From: Flagellimonas lutaonensis
GTDB lineage: Bacteria > Bacteroidota > Bacteroidia > Flavobacteriales > Flavobacteriaceae
Length of the DNA stretch: 64,000 bases
Reading direction: 5' to 3'
Assembly (NCBI RefSeq): GCF_000963865.1
Contig: NZ_CP011071.1
Coordinates: forward strand, 2,778,001-2,842,000
Under the pieces are notes generated by a model. The model saw nothing but the letters and a program-made list of their open reading frames with translations, was not told where the DNA came from and did not search any database. Every line of letters starts with the position of its first letter. The first letter of the stretch is position 1. Positions 8,344 to 18,040 of this stretch are shown piece by piece. The position numbers were made by a program, and so were the translations under genes.

Positions 8344-9091
8344 GGACCTGTCTGATTGATTGGCTCAAAAGCTGATATATTTTTTTGTGCAAGGGGTCGG
8401 CAAGTTCATCTAAATGGCGTTGCATGGTTTCGATGTCATTTCGCGTTGCAGGCCCTGTTTGTGCTTCTTCAGGGGGCAAAAGTCGTACTTTATCGGCAGT
8501 TTCGCCAATCAGGGGGCGCAATAAATCGAACGGTACATGGCTGGCCTCGCAAATCGCCGCCGAGATGGCAAACAGATGATTGGCAAAATTATTGGCAAAA
8601 ACAGCGGCCAGATGCAGTTTACGGCGCTGCTCGGAAGTGATTTCATGAACATTGCCTGAAAGACTCTGCGCAAGTTTCCCCAACACAGAAAGGGTTGTTG
8701 CGTTGTTGCCCTCGATACATATGGGAACCTCACTGAGATTTACCGGTTTTTCTTTGGAAAACGTTTGTAATGGATAGAAAACCCCGTAAGATTCCGTTTC
8801 TGACAAAACGGTCATGGGAACGCTGCCCGATGTATGGGCAACCACCCCTTGTTTTGTTTTCAAATAAGGGATCAATTCCCGTATGGCCGAGTCACTGACC
8901 GCCAAAAGATAGACATCGGCATTTTTGATAGTGCCAAAATCTGTTGCCCTATCGGTTTCTGGGGCAAATTGGTCGAGTGCAACCTTATTGCGGGCCACCA
9001 CTTGAACCACCTCAGTATGTTTTACGCAGTTGAATGCTTGAAAAAGGTGGAACGCCACATTGCCCGAACCGATTATTATAACCGAAAGCAT
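8327..9091 (-). CDS. Rossmann-like and DUF2520 domain protein
   Basis: A 254-residue protein starting at ATG 9091. An N-terminal NAD(P)-binding fold (SVIIIGSGNVAFHL, then VYLLAVSDSAIREL and VAHTSGSVP) is followed by a helical C-terminal DUF2520 domain with LAAVFANNFANHLFAIS. Such proteins resemble ketopantoate reductase/F420-dependent oxidoreductases; their substrate is not established. The gene heads the kdsC-maf operon. A TTG two codons upstream was rejected in favour of ATG. A perfect -7 box (TACTTTTG, minus strand 9102-9095) ends only 3 nt before the ATG, so the message may be leaderless. Confidence 0.85.
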   Translation of the reverse strand: MLSVIIIGSGNVAFHLFQAFNCVKHTEVVQVVARNKVALDQFAPETDRATDFGTIKNADVYLLAVSDSAIRELIPYLKTKQGVVAHTSGSVPMTVLSETESYGVFYPLQTFSKEKPVNLSEVPICIEGNNATTLSVLGKLAQSLSGNVHEITSEQRRKLHLAAVFANNFANHLFAISAAICEASHVPFDLLRPLIGETADKVRLLPPEEAQTGPATRNDIETMQRHLDELADPLHKKIYQLLSQSIRQVHEKKL

Positions 9092-9094
9092 GCC

Positions 9095-9102
9095 CAAAAG
9101 TA
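9095..9102 (-). promoter_or_regulatory. -7 box TACTTTTG abutting the DUF2520 start
   Basis: An exact TAnnTTTG match ends 3 nt before ATG 9091. If used, transcription would begin at or within a few nt of the start codon. Confidence 0.4.
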
Positions 9103-9193
9103 CGAACTTGTAGAGAACGACCTTTACTAATAATTAACAATTTTGTTCAACTTTTTATCGTACATCCGTTTCCATAAAGTCGCCAAAACACCG

Positions 9194-9201
9194 TAATTTT
9201 G
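9194..9201 (+). promoter_or_regulatory. -7 box TAATTTTG for ccsBA
   Basis: An exact TAnnTTTG match, 21 nt before ATG 9223. The TTG at 9199 that could be read as a start lies inside this box and would be upstream of the transcript. Confidence 0.55.
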
Positions 9202-9222
9202 CAAGCCAAAGAAAGGCTTCAT

Positions 9223-12200
9223 ATGCTTGAATTTCTCAAGAAAACCCTGTTTTCTACCCGATTGATGGCCGTTTTGTTCATACTCTTTGCAGTGGCCATG
9301 GCTCTTGGGACCTTCATCGAGAGCTGGTACAGCACCGAAACCGCCAGGATTTATATCTATAATGCCACTTGGTTTGAGGCCATTATGGTTTTCTTCGTCA
9401 TAAACTTTATCGGCAACATTTTCCGCTATCGGTTGCTTCGTTGGGAAAAATGGCCCGTACTTCTTTTACACCTTTCATGGATATTGATTATTATTGGTGC
9501 TTTTGTGACCCGCTATATCAGTTTTGAAGGGGTCATGCCCATTCGCGAAGGCAATTCAGAAAACATTTTTTACTCAGACAAGACCTTTCTTACCGCTTTT
9601 GTTGATGGTGAAATTGATGGGCAGATCAAAAGAAGGGTGTTGGAGGATGATATTTTGGTAACCGAGCAAGGCAGGCGTACCAGCTTGCCATGGAAAGCCG
9701 ATTTCAATGGCCAGCCCTTTACCATAGCTTATGTTGATTTTATCGAAGGGGCCAAAGAGGGGTTGATTCCCGATGAAAACGGGGATGCCTTCCTCAAGAT
9801 TGTTGAGGCCGGCGATGGCCAGCGCCACGAACATTATCTACAAGATGGGCAGGTGGCGAGCATTCATAACATTCTGTTTGCGCTCAACAACAAAACCAAT
9901 GGGGCCGTCAATATTTTTACCACTGACAGCACCTATACGATACAATCGCCCTTTGCAGGGAATTTTATGCGTATGGCAGATCAGCTTCAAGGCGAGGTTA
10001 TGGCAGATAGCCTTCAAACACTGCAGTTACGATCCCTGTACAATCTTGGAGGAATGCAATTTGTGATTCCCGAGCCACTGAACAAGGGGTCTTACGGCAT
10101 TGTACAGGTGCCCAAGGAAGAAATTGACGACAACACCCAAAATGCACTGGTAGTCGCGGTTTCAAGCAACGGAGAAACAGTGGAGAAAAAACTGTTGGGC
10201 GGTAAGGGCCCCTCCAACTTTTCAGATAAGTTCACGGTTGGCGGCCTGGAATTTTCACTTCGCTATGGCTCAAAGGAATACCAGTTGCCATTCAGTGTGC
10301 GCCTCAACGATTTCATTGCTGAAAAGTACCCAGGCACCGAGAGGGGCTACGCATCGTTTATGAGCAAGGTAACCGTTGAAGACGAACGGCCCTTTGATTA
10401 CGATATTTATATGAACCATGTGCTCGACCATAGGGGCTACCGCTTTTTCCAATCGAGTTTTCATCCAGATGAAAAGGGCACCGTTCTGTCCGTAAACCAT
10501 GACCAGTGGGGTACTTGGATCACGTATATCGGATATTTTCTGCTCTATGCAGGACTTATGGGTATTATGTTCTTTGGCAAGACCCGTTTTAGGGAACTCA
10601 CCAAGGCACTTGAAAAATTAAAGTCTAAAAAGGCAACATTGACCGTGTTGTTGGCTTTTGCCTCAATAGGGGCTTTTTCGCAAGAGGACCATGGCCACGA
10701 CAACCTGCCCACACAGCAACGGGTAGACTCCATCATTATGGCCACCGTGGTGTCTGAAGAACACGCGGCCAAGTTCGGGGAGCTTGTCATACAAGATGAT
10801 GGGGGGCGTATGAAACCCATTAATACCTTTGCTTCCGAACTGTTGCGAAAGCTGAGCTTCAAACCTACCTATAAAGATTTGAACGCCGATCAAGTATTGC
10901 TGTCGATGATGATGAACCCAGCTGTGTGGTTCAATACGGAATTCATTGCACTTGACAAAAAGGGACAGAACGATAGCATCCGCAAGATCATCGGCATTCC
11001 CGAAGGAAAAAGGTATGTCAAGGTAACCGACTTCTTCGATGAGCAAGGGCGAAATAAGATGGCGCCATATCTGCAGGAAGCCTACGCCACCAATACCCCT
11101 AATAAGTTCGAGCAAGACTTTAAAGACCTTGACCTTCGATTGGGTCTTCTGAACCGGGCGCTGAGCGGTGAGATTCTAAAGATATTTCCGTTGTTGAACG
11201 ATGAGAACAACAAATGGATTTCGGCCATCGAGTATCGTTCGGGCCAGTACCAGGTTTCCGATTCGCTCTATGCCAATTTCATCAAAAATGCAGTACCTTT
11301 CTACCTGTCCACCTTACAAAAGGCCATCGAAACGGGCGATTATTCAGAGCCAGATAAACTTTTACAGGCCTTTCATCAAAACCAAAAGAACCATGGTTCT
11401 GAGGTATTGCCCTCTGAGAAGAAGGTGAAAACCGAGATTCTCTATAACAAACTCGACATTTTCAACCGCCTCTACAAATATTATGCACTCGTCGGTGTCT
11501 TGATGTTTTTCATTTTGGTTTTTCGAATTTTCAAAGACCGTGAAATATTAAAGGCGGGCACCTATTTCTTCAAAGGACTCATCTTTTTGTTTTTTCTCTG
11601 GCACACGGCCGGGCTGATATTGCGATGGTATATTTCGGGGCATGCACCCTGGAGCGATGCCTATGAAAGTATTTTATATGTCTCATGGGCCACCATGGGC
11701 ATGGGATTGTTGTTTGCCCGTAAAAGCGATATGACCATTGCTGCCAGTGCCTTTGTGACCTCTATGCTTTTGTGGATCGCCCACCAAAGCTGGGTGGATC
11801 CCGCTATTGCCAATTTGGTGCCGGTCTTGGACAGTTATTGGTTAATGATCCACGTGGCAGTGATCGTTGGCAGTTATGGCCCCTTGACGGTGGGCATGAT
11901 ACTGGGCGTGGTGTCGTTGGTTTTGATCATCATGACGACCAAAAAGAACAAAAAGCGGATGGAGCATAACTTAAAAGAACTGACCATTATAAACGAGCTG
12001 TCACTGACGGTTGGCCTGGTAATGCTCACGATCGGCAACTTTTTGGGAGGCCAGTGGGCCAACGAGAGTTGGGGGCGCTATTGGGGCTGGGACCCAAAGG
12101 AAACATGGGCGCTGATCTCGATCATGGTTTATGCCTTTGTTCTCCATATGCGTTTAGTACCGGGCCTTCGGGGCCGATGGACGTTCAACTTTGCCAGTAT

Positions 12201-12381
12201 CTTGGCCTTCTCCAGTATTATGATGACCTACTTCGGGGTCAATTTCTATTTGGTAGGCTTGCACAGCTATGCCAGTGGGGATCAGGTGATCACCCCAACT
12301 TTCGTCTGGTACACGCTGTTTGGGGTATTGCTTTTGGGGGGTGTCAGTTGGTGGCGCTATAGCAAGGTATATGTCAAATAG
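9223..12381 (+). CDS. ccsBA: Fused cytochrome c biogenesis protein CcsB-CcsA (ResB/ResC)
   Basis: A 1052-residue inner-membrane protein of system II cytochrome c maturation, which carries haem to the periplasmic side and attaches it to apocytochrome c. The N-terminal half is ResB-like (AVAMALGTFIESWYST, three early membrane helices, a large periplasmic domain and a helix near residues 435-455); the C-terminal third is CcsA-like with the haem-handling tryptophan motif WGRYWGWDPKETWAL near residue 955 and eight or so membrane helices. The fusion is usual in Bacteroidota and Epsilonproteobacteria. Start at ATG 9223, preceded by AAAGAAAGG; the upstream TTG lies in the -7 box. Confidence 0.93.
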   Translation: MLEFLKKTLFSTRLMAVLFILFAVAMALGTFIESWYSTETARIYIYNATWFEAIMVFFVINFIGNIFRYRLLRWEKWPVLLLHLSWILIIIGAFVTRYISFEGVMPIREGNSENIFYSDKTFLTAFVDGEIDGQIKRRVLEDDILVTEQGRRTSLPWKADFNGQPFTIAYVDFIEGAKEGLIPDENGDAFLKIVEAGDGQRHEHYLQDGQVASIHNILFALNNKTNGAVNIFTTDSTYTIQSPFAGNFMRMADQLQGEVMADSLQTLQLRSLYNLGGMQFVIPEPLNKGSYGIVQVPKEEIDDNTQNALVVAVSSNGETVEKKLLGGKGPSNFSDKFTVGGLEFSLRYGSKEYQLPFSVRLNDFIAEKYPGTERGYASFMSKVTVEDERPFDYDIYMNHVLDHRGYRFFQSSFHPDEKGTVLSVNHDQWGTWITYIGYFLLYAGLMGIMFFGKTRFRELTKALEKLKSKKATLTVLLAFASIGAFSQEDHGHDNLPTQQRVDSIIMATVVSEEHAAKFGELVIQDDGGRMKPINTFASELLRKLSFKPTYKDLNADQVLLSMMMNPAVWFNTEFIALDKKGQNDSIRKIIGIPEGKRYVKVTDFFDEQGRNKMAPYLQEAYATNTPNKFEQDFKDLDLRLGLLNRALSGEILKIFPLLNDENNKWISAIEYRSGQYQVSDSLYANFIKNAVPFYLSTLQKAIETGDYSEPDKLLQAFHQNQKNHGSEVLPSEKKVKTEILYNKLDIFNRLYKYYALVGVLMFFILVFRIFKDREILKAGTYFFKGLIFLFFLWHTAGLILRWYISGHAPWSDAYESILYVSWATMGMGLLFARKSDMTIAASAFVTSMLLWIAHQSWVDPAIANLVPVLDSYWLMIHVAVIVGSYGPLTVGMILGVVSLVLIIMTTKKNKKRMEHNLKELTIINELSLTVGLVMLTIGNFLGGQWANESWGRYWGWDPKETWALISIMVYAFVLHMRLVPGLRGRWTFNFASILAFSSIMMTYFGVNFYLVGLHSYASGDQVITPTFVWYTLFGVLLLGGVSWWRYSKVYVK

Positions 12382-12458
12382 GGTTGTTTGATTTTCAATT
12401 TCCAAAATTTTAACGCATCTTTACGGCATCATGAAGTTATAAGAATTATGTACACTAT

Positions 12459-12518
12459 GGATGTCTTTGGCCGAAGGCCGATAAAGTGAGCTGGCCAACC
12501 GGTCGGTTTTTGACATCC
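12459..12518 (+). ncRNA. Structured 5' leader of the MATE exporter gene (possible riboswitch, class unknown)
   Basis: Three helices can be drawn as a three-way junction: closing stem GGATGTC (12459-12465) with GACATCC (12512-12518), a GGCC-GAA-GGCC hairpin (12469-12479), and CTGGCC-AACC-GGTCGG (12491-12506). The junction strands TTT, GATAAAGTGAG and TTTTT are AT-rich. An alternative pairing TTGGCC (12467-12472) with GGCCAA (12493-12498) would exclude the two inner hairpins, as expected of a switch. It ends 31 nt before the MATE start codon. I cannot assign it to a known riboswitch class. Confidence 0.4.
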
Positions 12519-12549
12519 CTTTTCTTTTTGCAACATAATTCTTGATAAA

Positions 12550-13959
12550 ATGACAACTTCAAATAAAATCTCCCTAAAACAGTTTTTAAACTACTTCTGG
12601 ATTGCCGTTAGAGGCAAGGAAACCGAGTTTACCACAGGCAGTATCCGCAAGGCGATCTTCATGCTCTCCATCCCCATGATTCTGGAAATGCTCATGGAAT
12701 CAATTTTCGCCTTGGTCGATATCGCCTATGTCTCTCAGGTAAGCGTCAATGCCGTGGCGACCATCGGTTTGACCGAATCGGTCATCACCTTGGTATATGC
12801 GGTGGCCATTGGGCTGAGCATGGCAGCTACGGCGGTGGTGGCCCGTAGGGTGGGCGAAAAAGATATCAAGGGCGCACGGGAGGCTGCCGTACAGGCCATA
12901 GCACTGGGTATTTTTGTTTCCATTGTGGTGGGGATCATAGGATTTCTATATGCCAAAGAAATACTTGCCCTAATGGGTGCCGAACCCGATTTGATCTCTG
13001 AGGGTTATGGGTATACCAAATGGCTGATCGGTGGCAATATCACGATAATGCTGCTCTTTTTGATCAATGCGATTTTCAGGGGTGCGGGCGATGCGTCCAT
13101 AGCCATGTGGACCTTGGTGCTCTCAAACGGACTCAATATCATCTTAGACCCCTTTTTTATCTTCGGATGGGGTCCTTTTCCCGAATACGGGGTCATGGGT
13201 GCGGCAGTGGCCACCAATATAGGCCGTGGTACAGCAGTGCTGTTTCAATTGGGCATCCTCTTCTTTGGATGGGGAAAAATCAAATTGGTATTGCAGGATG
13301 TTGTGCTGAACATCAAGGTAATGGTGAACCTCATAAAGATTTCTATGGGTGGTATTGCCCAGTTTTTGATCGGCACCTCTAGTTGGGTCTTTTTGATGCG
13401 GATCATGTCAGAGTTTGGCAGCGAGGTTTTGGCAGGGTATACCATTGCCATTCGGGTAATGATGTTTACCCTGATGCCCTCTTGGGGCATGAGCAATGCC
13501 GCCGCAACATTGGTCGGACAAAATTTGGGGGCCAAGCAGCCCGAGCGTGCAGAAAAATCTGTCTGGAAAACGGGCAAGTACAACGCCTATTTCATGGGCT
13601 TTGTATCGGTGCTATATCTGATTTTCGCCAAACGGATCATCACTATGTTCAATGACACGCCGAGTGTGGTGGAAAATGGTGCTCTGTGCCTACAGATTAT
13701 CGCTGCGGGGTATATTTTCTATGCCTATGGCATGGTAATGACCCAAGCATTCAATGGATCTGGCGATACGCAGACTCCTACCAAAATCAATTTTATATCG
13801 TTTTGGGTCTTTCAGCTACCGGTAGCTTACCTCTTGTCGATAGTGTTGGGATTGGGTTCAAAAGGGGTGTTCATTGCCATCACCACCGCTGAGGTGTTAT
13901 TGGCCGTTTTGGCCATGTTATGGTTTAAAAAGGGCCGGTGGAAAGAGGTTCAGGTGTAG
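12550..13959 (+). CDS. MATE family efflux transporter
   Basis: A 469-residue inner-membrane protein with about 12 hydrophobic helices in two similar halves. Family marks are ESIFALVDIAYVSQ near residue 55, LIGGNITIMLLFLINAIFRG in the middle and the second-half copy with AYGMVMTQAFNGSGDTQTP. MATE carriers export drugs, metabolites or cationic compounds in exchange for Na+ or H+; the substrate cannot be predicted here. The gene is preceded by a 168-nt gap holding a structured RNA leader, which suggests ligand-dependent control. Confidence 0.92.
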   Translation: MTTSNKISLKQFLNYFWIAVRGKETEFTTGSIRKAIFMLSIPMILEMLMESIFALVDIAYVSQVSVNAVATIGLTESVITLVYAVAIGLSMAATAVVARRVGEKDIKGAREAAVQAIALGIFVSIVVGIIGFLYAKEILALMGAEPDLISEGYGYTKWLIGGNITIMLLFLINAIFRGAGDASIAMWTLVLSNGLNIILDPFFIFGWGPFPEYGVMGAAVATNIGRGTAVLFQLGILFFGWGKIKLVLQDVVLNIKVMVNLIKISMGGIAQFLIGTSSWVFLMRIMSEFGSEVLAGYTIAIRVMMFTLMPSWGMSNAAATLVGQNLGAKQPERAEKSVWKTGKYNAYFMGFVSVLYLIFAKRIITMFNDTPSVVENGALCLQIIAAGYIFYAYGMVMTQAFNGSGDTQTPTKINFISFWVFQLPVAYLLSIVLGLGSKGVFIAITTAEVLLAVLAMLWFKKGRWKEVQV

Positions 13960-14035
13960 TCAGGGTTTCTAAATGTTTTGCCCAATTGCAGAGGGCACTT
14001 TTAATTTTTAACTTTAGCGTTCATAACATGAAACA

Positions 14036-15205
14036 ATGAACAGACAGAAAAAGGGGGTCAATACCATATGTACCCATGTTGGCGAAGTCGAGGACAAGCA
14101 GTTTAAGGGTGCCATTTCACCCCTGTACATGACCTCTTCGTACGCCTTTGAAGATGTAGATGTCAAACGTTATCCCAGATACTTCAATACACCCAACCAA
14201 GAGGCGTTGTGCGAGAAGATAGCGGCCCTTGAGCACGCCGAGGCATCATTGGTTTTTGGTAGCGGCATGGCGGCCATTAGCACGGCACTAATGGCTTTTC
14301 TACAAGCGGGCGACCATATTGTTCTGCAGCAGACGCTATATGGCGGCACCTATAATTTTGTGGTGACCCAGTTAGAGAAATACGGAATTACCTATTCCTT
14401 TACGGAAGGATGGAAGGCCGGTGATTTTGAGAAAGAGTTGAGGCCCAATACCAAGGTCATTTACATCGAGACCCCTTCAAATCCGCTTCTTACGATAACG
14501 GATATGAAAGCGGTGGCGCAGTTGGCCAAAAAGCATGGCGCCGTTTCTATGATCGACAATACCTTTGCAAGCCCTGTGAACCAAAACCCCATTGATTTTG
14601 GCATTGATGTGGTCATACACAGTGCCACGAAATATATGGGCGGTCATTCCGATGTCTGTGCTGGGGCCGTAGCCTGTTCAAAAGAACACCGCGACCTGAT
14701 TTGGCAATCGGCCATTTGTTTCGGGGGTAGTTTGAGCGAATACACGGTATGGCTGCTCGAACGAAGCATCAAAACAATGGGCATAAGGGTGAGGGCACAG
14801 AACAGTAACGCCATGGCCTTGGCAGCGTATCTTTATAAAAACGAAGATGTGGATGCAGTTTATTATCCCGGGCTTCCCACACATGCAGACCATGATCTTG
14901 CAAAGCAGCAAATGAAGGGTTTTGGGGGAATGCTTTCTTTTGAATTGAAAGCCGGCCTGGATGCTTCAGAATTCATGAAATTCTTAAAGTTGATAAAACC
15001 TTCCATGAGTTTGGCGGGAGTGGAAAGCACCATGCTATCTCCCGTAAAGACATCCCATGCATTGATGAGTGCCGAAGATAGGGCGAAGCAGGGCATTGGA
15101 GACGGGCTTATACGGTTTTCAGTGGGCATAGAGGAAACCGACGATTTGATCGCAGACATTGAGCAGGCACTTGAAAAAATAAAATCCAAAACAGTACTGA
15201 CCTAA
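14036..15205 (+). CDS. PLP-dependent trans-sulfuration enzyme (cystathionine gamma-synthase/lyase or methionine gamma-lyase family)
   Basis: A 389-residue Cys/Met metabolism PLP enzyme. The cofactor lysine is Lys199 in HSATKYMGGHSD; other family blocks are GSGMAAISTALMAFL, YIETPSNPLL and IDNTFASPVNQNP. These enzymes form or cleave cystathionine or release methanethiol from methionine; the exact reaction is not decidable from the motifs. The bshB1 gene starts directly after the stop codon (TAAATG, zero spacing), so the pair is co-transcribed, suggesting a link between cysteine supply and bacillithiol synthesis. Confidence 0.9.
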   Translation: MNRQKKGVNTICTHVGEVEDKQFKGAISPLYMTSSYAFEDVDVKRYPRYFNTPNQEALCEKIAALEHAEASLVFGSGMAAISTALMAFLQAGDHIVLQQTLYGGTYNFVVTQLEKYGITYSFTEGWKAGDFEKELRPNTKVIYIETPSNPLLTITDMKAVAQLAKKHGAVSMIDNTFASPVNQNPIDFGIDVVIHSATKYMGGHSDVCAGAVACSKEHRDLIWQSAICFGGSLSEYTVWLLERSIKTMGIRVRAQNSNAMALAAYLYKNEDVDAVYYPGLPTHADHDLAKQQMKGFGGMLSFELKAGLDASEFMKFLKLIKPSMSLAGVESTMLSPVKTSHALMSAEDRAKQGIGDGLIRFSVGIEETDDLIADIEQALEKIKSKTVLT

Positions 15206-15928
15206 ATGGAATTGGACATCTTAGTTTTTGGCGCCCATCCTGATGATGCGGAGCTAGGCGCCGGAGCCACCATTGCCAAAGAGGTGGCCAATGGCAAAAA
15301 AGTGGGCATCATTGATCTGACACGGGGTGAACTGGGTACACGCGGCACCCCCGAAATTAGGGATATGGAAGCAGACAAGGCTGCCAAGATCTTAGGGCTT
15401 GCCGTACGCGAAAACCTTGAATTTGCAGATGGTTTTTTTGTAAACGACCATAAACATCAGATAGAGGTGATCAAGACCATTCGCAAGTATCGTCCCAAAA
15501 TTGTGTTGTGCAACGCCGTCGAAGACCGTCACATCGATCACGCCAGGGGCAGCAAATTGGTGAGTGATGCCTGTTTTTTGAGCGGACTTGTGAAAATCGA
15601 TACCAAACTGGAAGAAGACGGGCAATGGCAAGAACCATGGCGGCCAAAGGCGGTGTACCACTATATTCAATGGAAGAACCTAGAGCCTGATTTTGTGGTC
15701 GATGTATCGGGGTTTATTGATAAGAAAAAAGAGGCCATTATGGCCTATGCATCGCAGTTTTATGACCCTGAAAGCGATGAGCCGGAAACCCCTATTAGCA
15801 GTAAAAATTTTATTGATAGCGTGATTTATCGGGCGCGTGACCTGGGTAGGCTGATAGGCGTTGAACATGCCGAGGGTTTCACCGTTGAGCGGCATATCGG
15901 TGTTCACCATCTTGAAGACCTGATTTAA
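15206..15928 (+). CDS. bshB1: Bacillithiol biosynthesis N-acetylglucosaminyl-malate deacetylase BshB1
   Basis: A 240-residue PIG-L-fold zinc deacetylase with FGAHPDDAELGAG at the N-terminus, VEDRHIDHARGSKLV in the middle and RHIGVHHLEDL at the end, all typical of BshB1. It removes the acetyl group from GlcNAc-malate to give GlcN-malate, which BshC then joins to cysteine to make bacillithiol, the major low-molecular-weight thiol of many Bacteroidota. The start immediately follows the trans-sulfuration gene. Its 3' end overlaps the convergent histidine kinase gene by 4 nt. Confidence 0.92.
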   Translation: MELDILVFGAHPDDAELGAGATIAKEVANGKKVGIIDLTRGELGTRGTPEIRDMEADKAAKILGLAVRENLEFADGFFVNDHKHQIEVIKTIRKYRPKIVLCNAVEDRHIDHARGSKLVSDACFLSGLVKIDTKLEEDGQWQEPWRPKAVYHYIQWKNLEPDFVVDVSGFIDKKKEAIMAYASQFYDPESDEPETPISSKNFIDSVIYRARDLGRLIGVEHAEGFTVERHIGVHHLEDLI

Positions 15929-18015
15929 CTGGCCTTGCGATATTTCTTGTCAGCTTTTGGAACCGTGAAATAGAAGCAAGATCCTTTTCTAAGATAGCTC
16001 TCGACCCATATTTCACCCTTGTTTTTTTGTACCATTTCTTTACAGAGAGAAAGGCCAAGTCCGGTTCCCTTTTCATTGTTTGTGCCGTAGGTGGTAAAAT
16101 TGGTATTGTCGCAAAAAATCTTGTCTTGGGTTTCTGGGTCCATGCCCACGCCGGTATCACGTACCGTGATTTCCCAATTGTTTTTTCTTTCAACGGCCTT
16201 TATGTTGATAAGGCCGTTTTCGGGGGTGAATTTAAGGGCATTGCTGATAAGGTTTCGAACCACAATGTCGATTTGGTTCTTATCGGCCCATGCGTATACA
16301 TTTTCAGGCAGTTCATTAATTAATCGTATGGATTTCTTGACAGCCAGTTTAGAGAGCAGGTTGATATTTTCTTCTACAATTGAGTTCAATGAAATACGCT
16401 TGGGTTTGGTAACGGCACCGTTCATTTGCGTCTGGCCCCAAGAAAGCAGGTTGTTCAACGTAAACGAGATGCTGTCAACATCAGATTTTAGTTTGGGCAT
16501 TTGCGTTAAAAACTCATCTTTGGTAAGGTCTCCGTTCGCAAAAAGGTCTAAAAGACTTTGAAGTGCCCCAATGGGCCCCCGTAAGTCGTGGCCTATAATA
16601 CTGAACAGTTTATCTTTTGTGGCATTGATGGCCTTGAGTTCTGATTCGCGTTCCTCCAATGAAGCGGTCTTGTTGTACAGTTCTATGTTCAATTTTTTCT
16701 GGATCTCTTGGTTTCGGTAAACCAAGAAGGTAATGCTCAACAATATCAAGAAGATAATAATGGCCAATATGGTATAATTGCGCTGGCGCGCAAGGCTTCT
16801 CTTGTTTTCATCGATCAGTGATTGTTTTTGCTTTTCATAGTCAAGTTTCACCTTCAACATGGCCAAACTTTTCTTGTTGTCCCTTCTTGAAAGGTCGTTT
16901 GAGAGCTGTTGGTAGATTTCATGGTACCCTAGGGCCTCATCATAATCGCCCAACTTTTTATGTATCTCGTAGAGGGTTTTGGCACAATCTTTTTGACCTT
17001 CCAGAGATTTTATATTGGTGGCTATGTCAAAAGCCTGTACGGCATATTCTTTGGCGACATCGTCATTGTCCATACCCAAATGCGCTTGGGCGATGCCGTT
17101 GTAAAGGTCAATTTTGGCCCTTTCGTCATCGAGGTTTTGGTGAAGCAACTGGCTATGGTCGTACCAGTACAGGGCCCATTTATACTTTTTTTGTTTTAGG
17201 TATATCTTTCCTTTAACCTCGTACGCGTAGGCCAACCAATCAAGTATCTCGTGCTTTTCGAAAATGCTGATGCTCTGGTTGATATTGAACATGGCATAAT
17301 CGAATTTTTCGATATCGGCATACACAGAGGCCACGTTGCTCATGGTTTCTGCAGAAGGTATGGGCTTGCCCACTTGTTCATTAAGATCCTTGACTTTTTC
17401 ATAAAATTCAAGGGCACTGTCATAATCGTTTTGGGCGGCATATAGATTGGCAATGTTCTCGTTGAGGATTGAGAGCATGGCCAAATCCTCTTCTTTTTCG
17501 GCCAGTTCAATGGTCAACAGGTAGAGGTTTAGCGCCTTTGCATTATCGCCCATATAGGCATATTCGCCGGCCAAATTGTTTTGGGCCTTAATGGTCAATT
17601 CATTGTTTTTGTTTGATTTGGCCACTTCAAGGGCGTTCTTTATGTGTGCTATCGCTTTTTTGCAGTTTCCTTGGTCCGAATAATACGCGCCCATAGACAG
17701 CAGGGCAATGATTTTGCCCTTTACATAATTTTTTTCTTCACTAAGTTTCAAGGCCTTTTTTGACAGCAGTAAGAGACTGTCAGATTTATAATACCGGTAC
17801 CTTGAAGCAAGGGAGTTCACCAAGTTGATGTAGGTGGTGTCTTTTTTACTGCTTTGTTTTGATATGTTCAGTGATTCAACCTCATGCAACAGACTATCAC
17901 GTACACTCTTTTGGGCATGTACCTTATTGAACGGTGATCCCGCTATCAAAAAAAGCAACAGGGTCAGGCCCCCAATATTAAAAGACAATCGTTTGATGAA
18001 AAGATTTGAGGTCAT
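15925..18015 (-). CDS. TPR-containing transmembrane sensor histidine kinase
   Basis: A 696-residue kinase. It has a signal peptide/first hydrophobic segment (1-34), about seven TPR repeats (about 55-370), one membrane helix (about 412-432), a coiled linker, a HisKA domain with the phospho-acceptor in FSIIGHDLRGPIGAL (His near 475) and a HATPase domain with N box RNLISNALKFTPENG and G boxes RDTGVGMD and GTGLGLSLCKEMV. The TPR part is predicted periplasmic. No cognate response regulator is adjacent. Its promoter carries the same TTCACAACAA-27 nt-(-7 box) arrangement as the LytTR locus at 36.9-37.5 kb, so it may be controlled by that regulator. Confidence 0.92.
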   Translation of the reverse strand: MTSNLFIKRLSFNIGGLTLLLFLIAGSPFNKVHAQKSVRDSLLHEVESLNISKQSSKKDTTYINLVNSLASRYRYYKSDSLLLLSKKALKLSEEKNYVKGKIIALLSMGAYYSDQGNCKKAIAHIKNALEVAKSNKNNELTIKAQNNLAGEYAYMGDNAKALNLYLLTIELAEKEEDLAMLSILNENIANLYAAQNDYDSALEFYEKVKDLNEQVGKPIPSAETMSNVASVYADIEKFDYAMFNINQSISIFEKHEILDWLAYAYEVKGKIYLKQKKYKWALYWYDHSQLLHQNLDDERAKIDLYNGIAQAHLGMDNDDVAKEYAVQAFDIATNIKSLEGQKDCAKTLYEIHKKLGDYDEALGYHEIYQQLSNDLSRRDNKKSLAMLKVKLDYEKQKQSLIDENKRSLARQRNYTILAIIIFLILLSITFLVYRNQEIQKKLNIELYNKTASLEERESELKAINATKDKLFSIIGHDLRGPIGALQSLLDLFANGDLTKDEFLTQMPKLKSDVDSISFTLNNLLSWGQTQMNGAVTKPKRISLNSIVEENINLLSKLAVKKSIRLINELPENVYAWADKNQIDIVVRNLISNALKFTPENGLINIKAVERKNNWEITVRDTGVGMDPETQDKIFCDNTNFTTYGTNNEKGTGLGLSLCKEMVQKNKGEIWVESYLRKGSCFYFTVPKADKKYRKAS

Positions 18016-18040
18016 TAATCTATTTTCAACTAAGCGGTTC

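Noticed and set aside
9199-9222. TTG start extending ccsBA by eight residues
   Set aside because: The TTG lies inside the -7 box; ATG 9223 fits the ResB N-terminus and has a purine-rich site upstream.
12448-12489. 13-codon ORF in the MATE leader as a regulatory leader peptide
   Set aside because: It has no run of a single amino acid and overlaps the RNA stems; structure is the simpler explanation.
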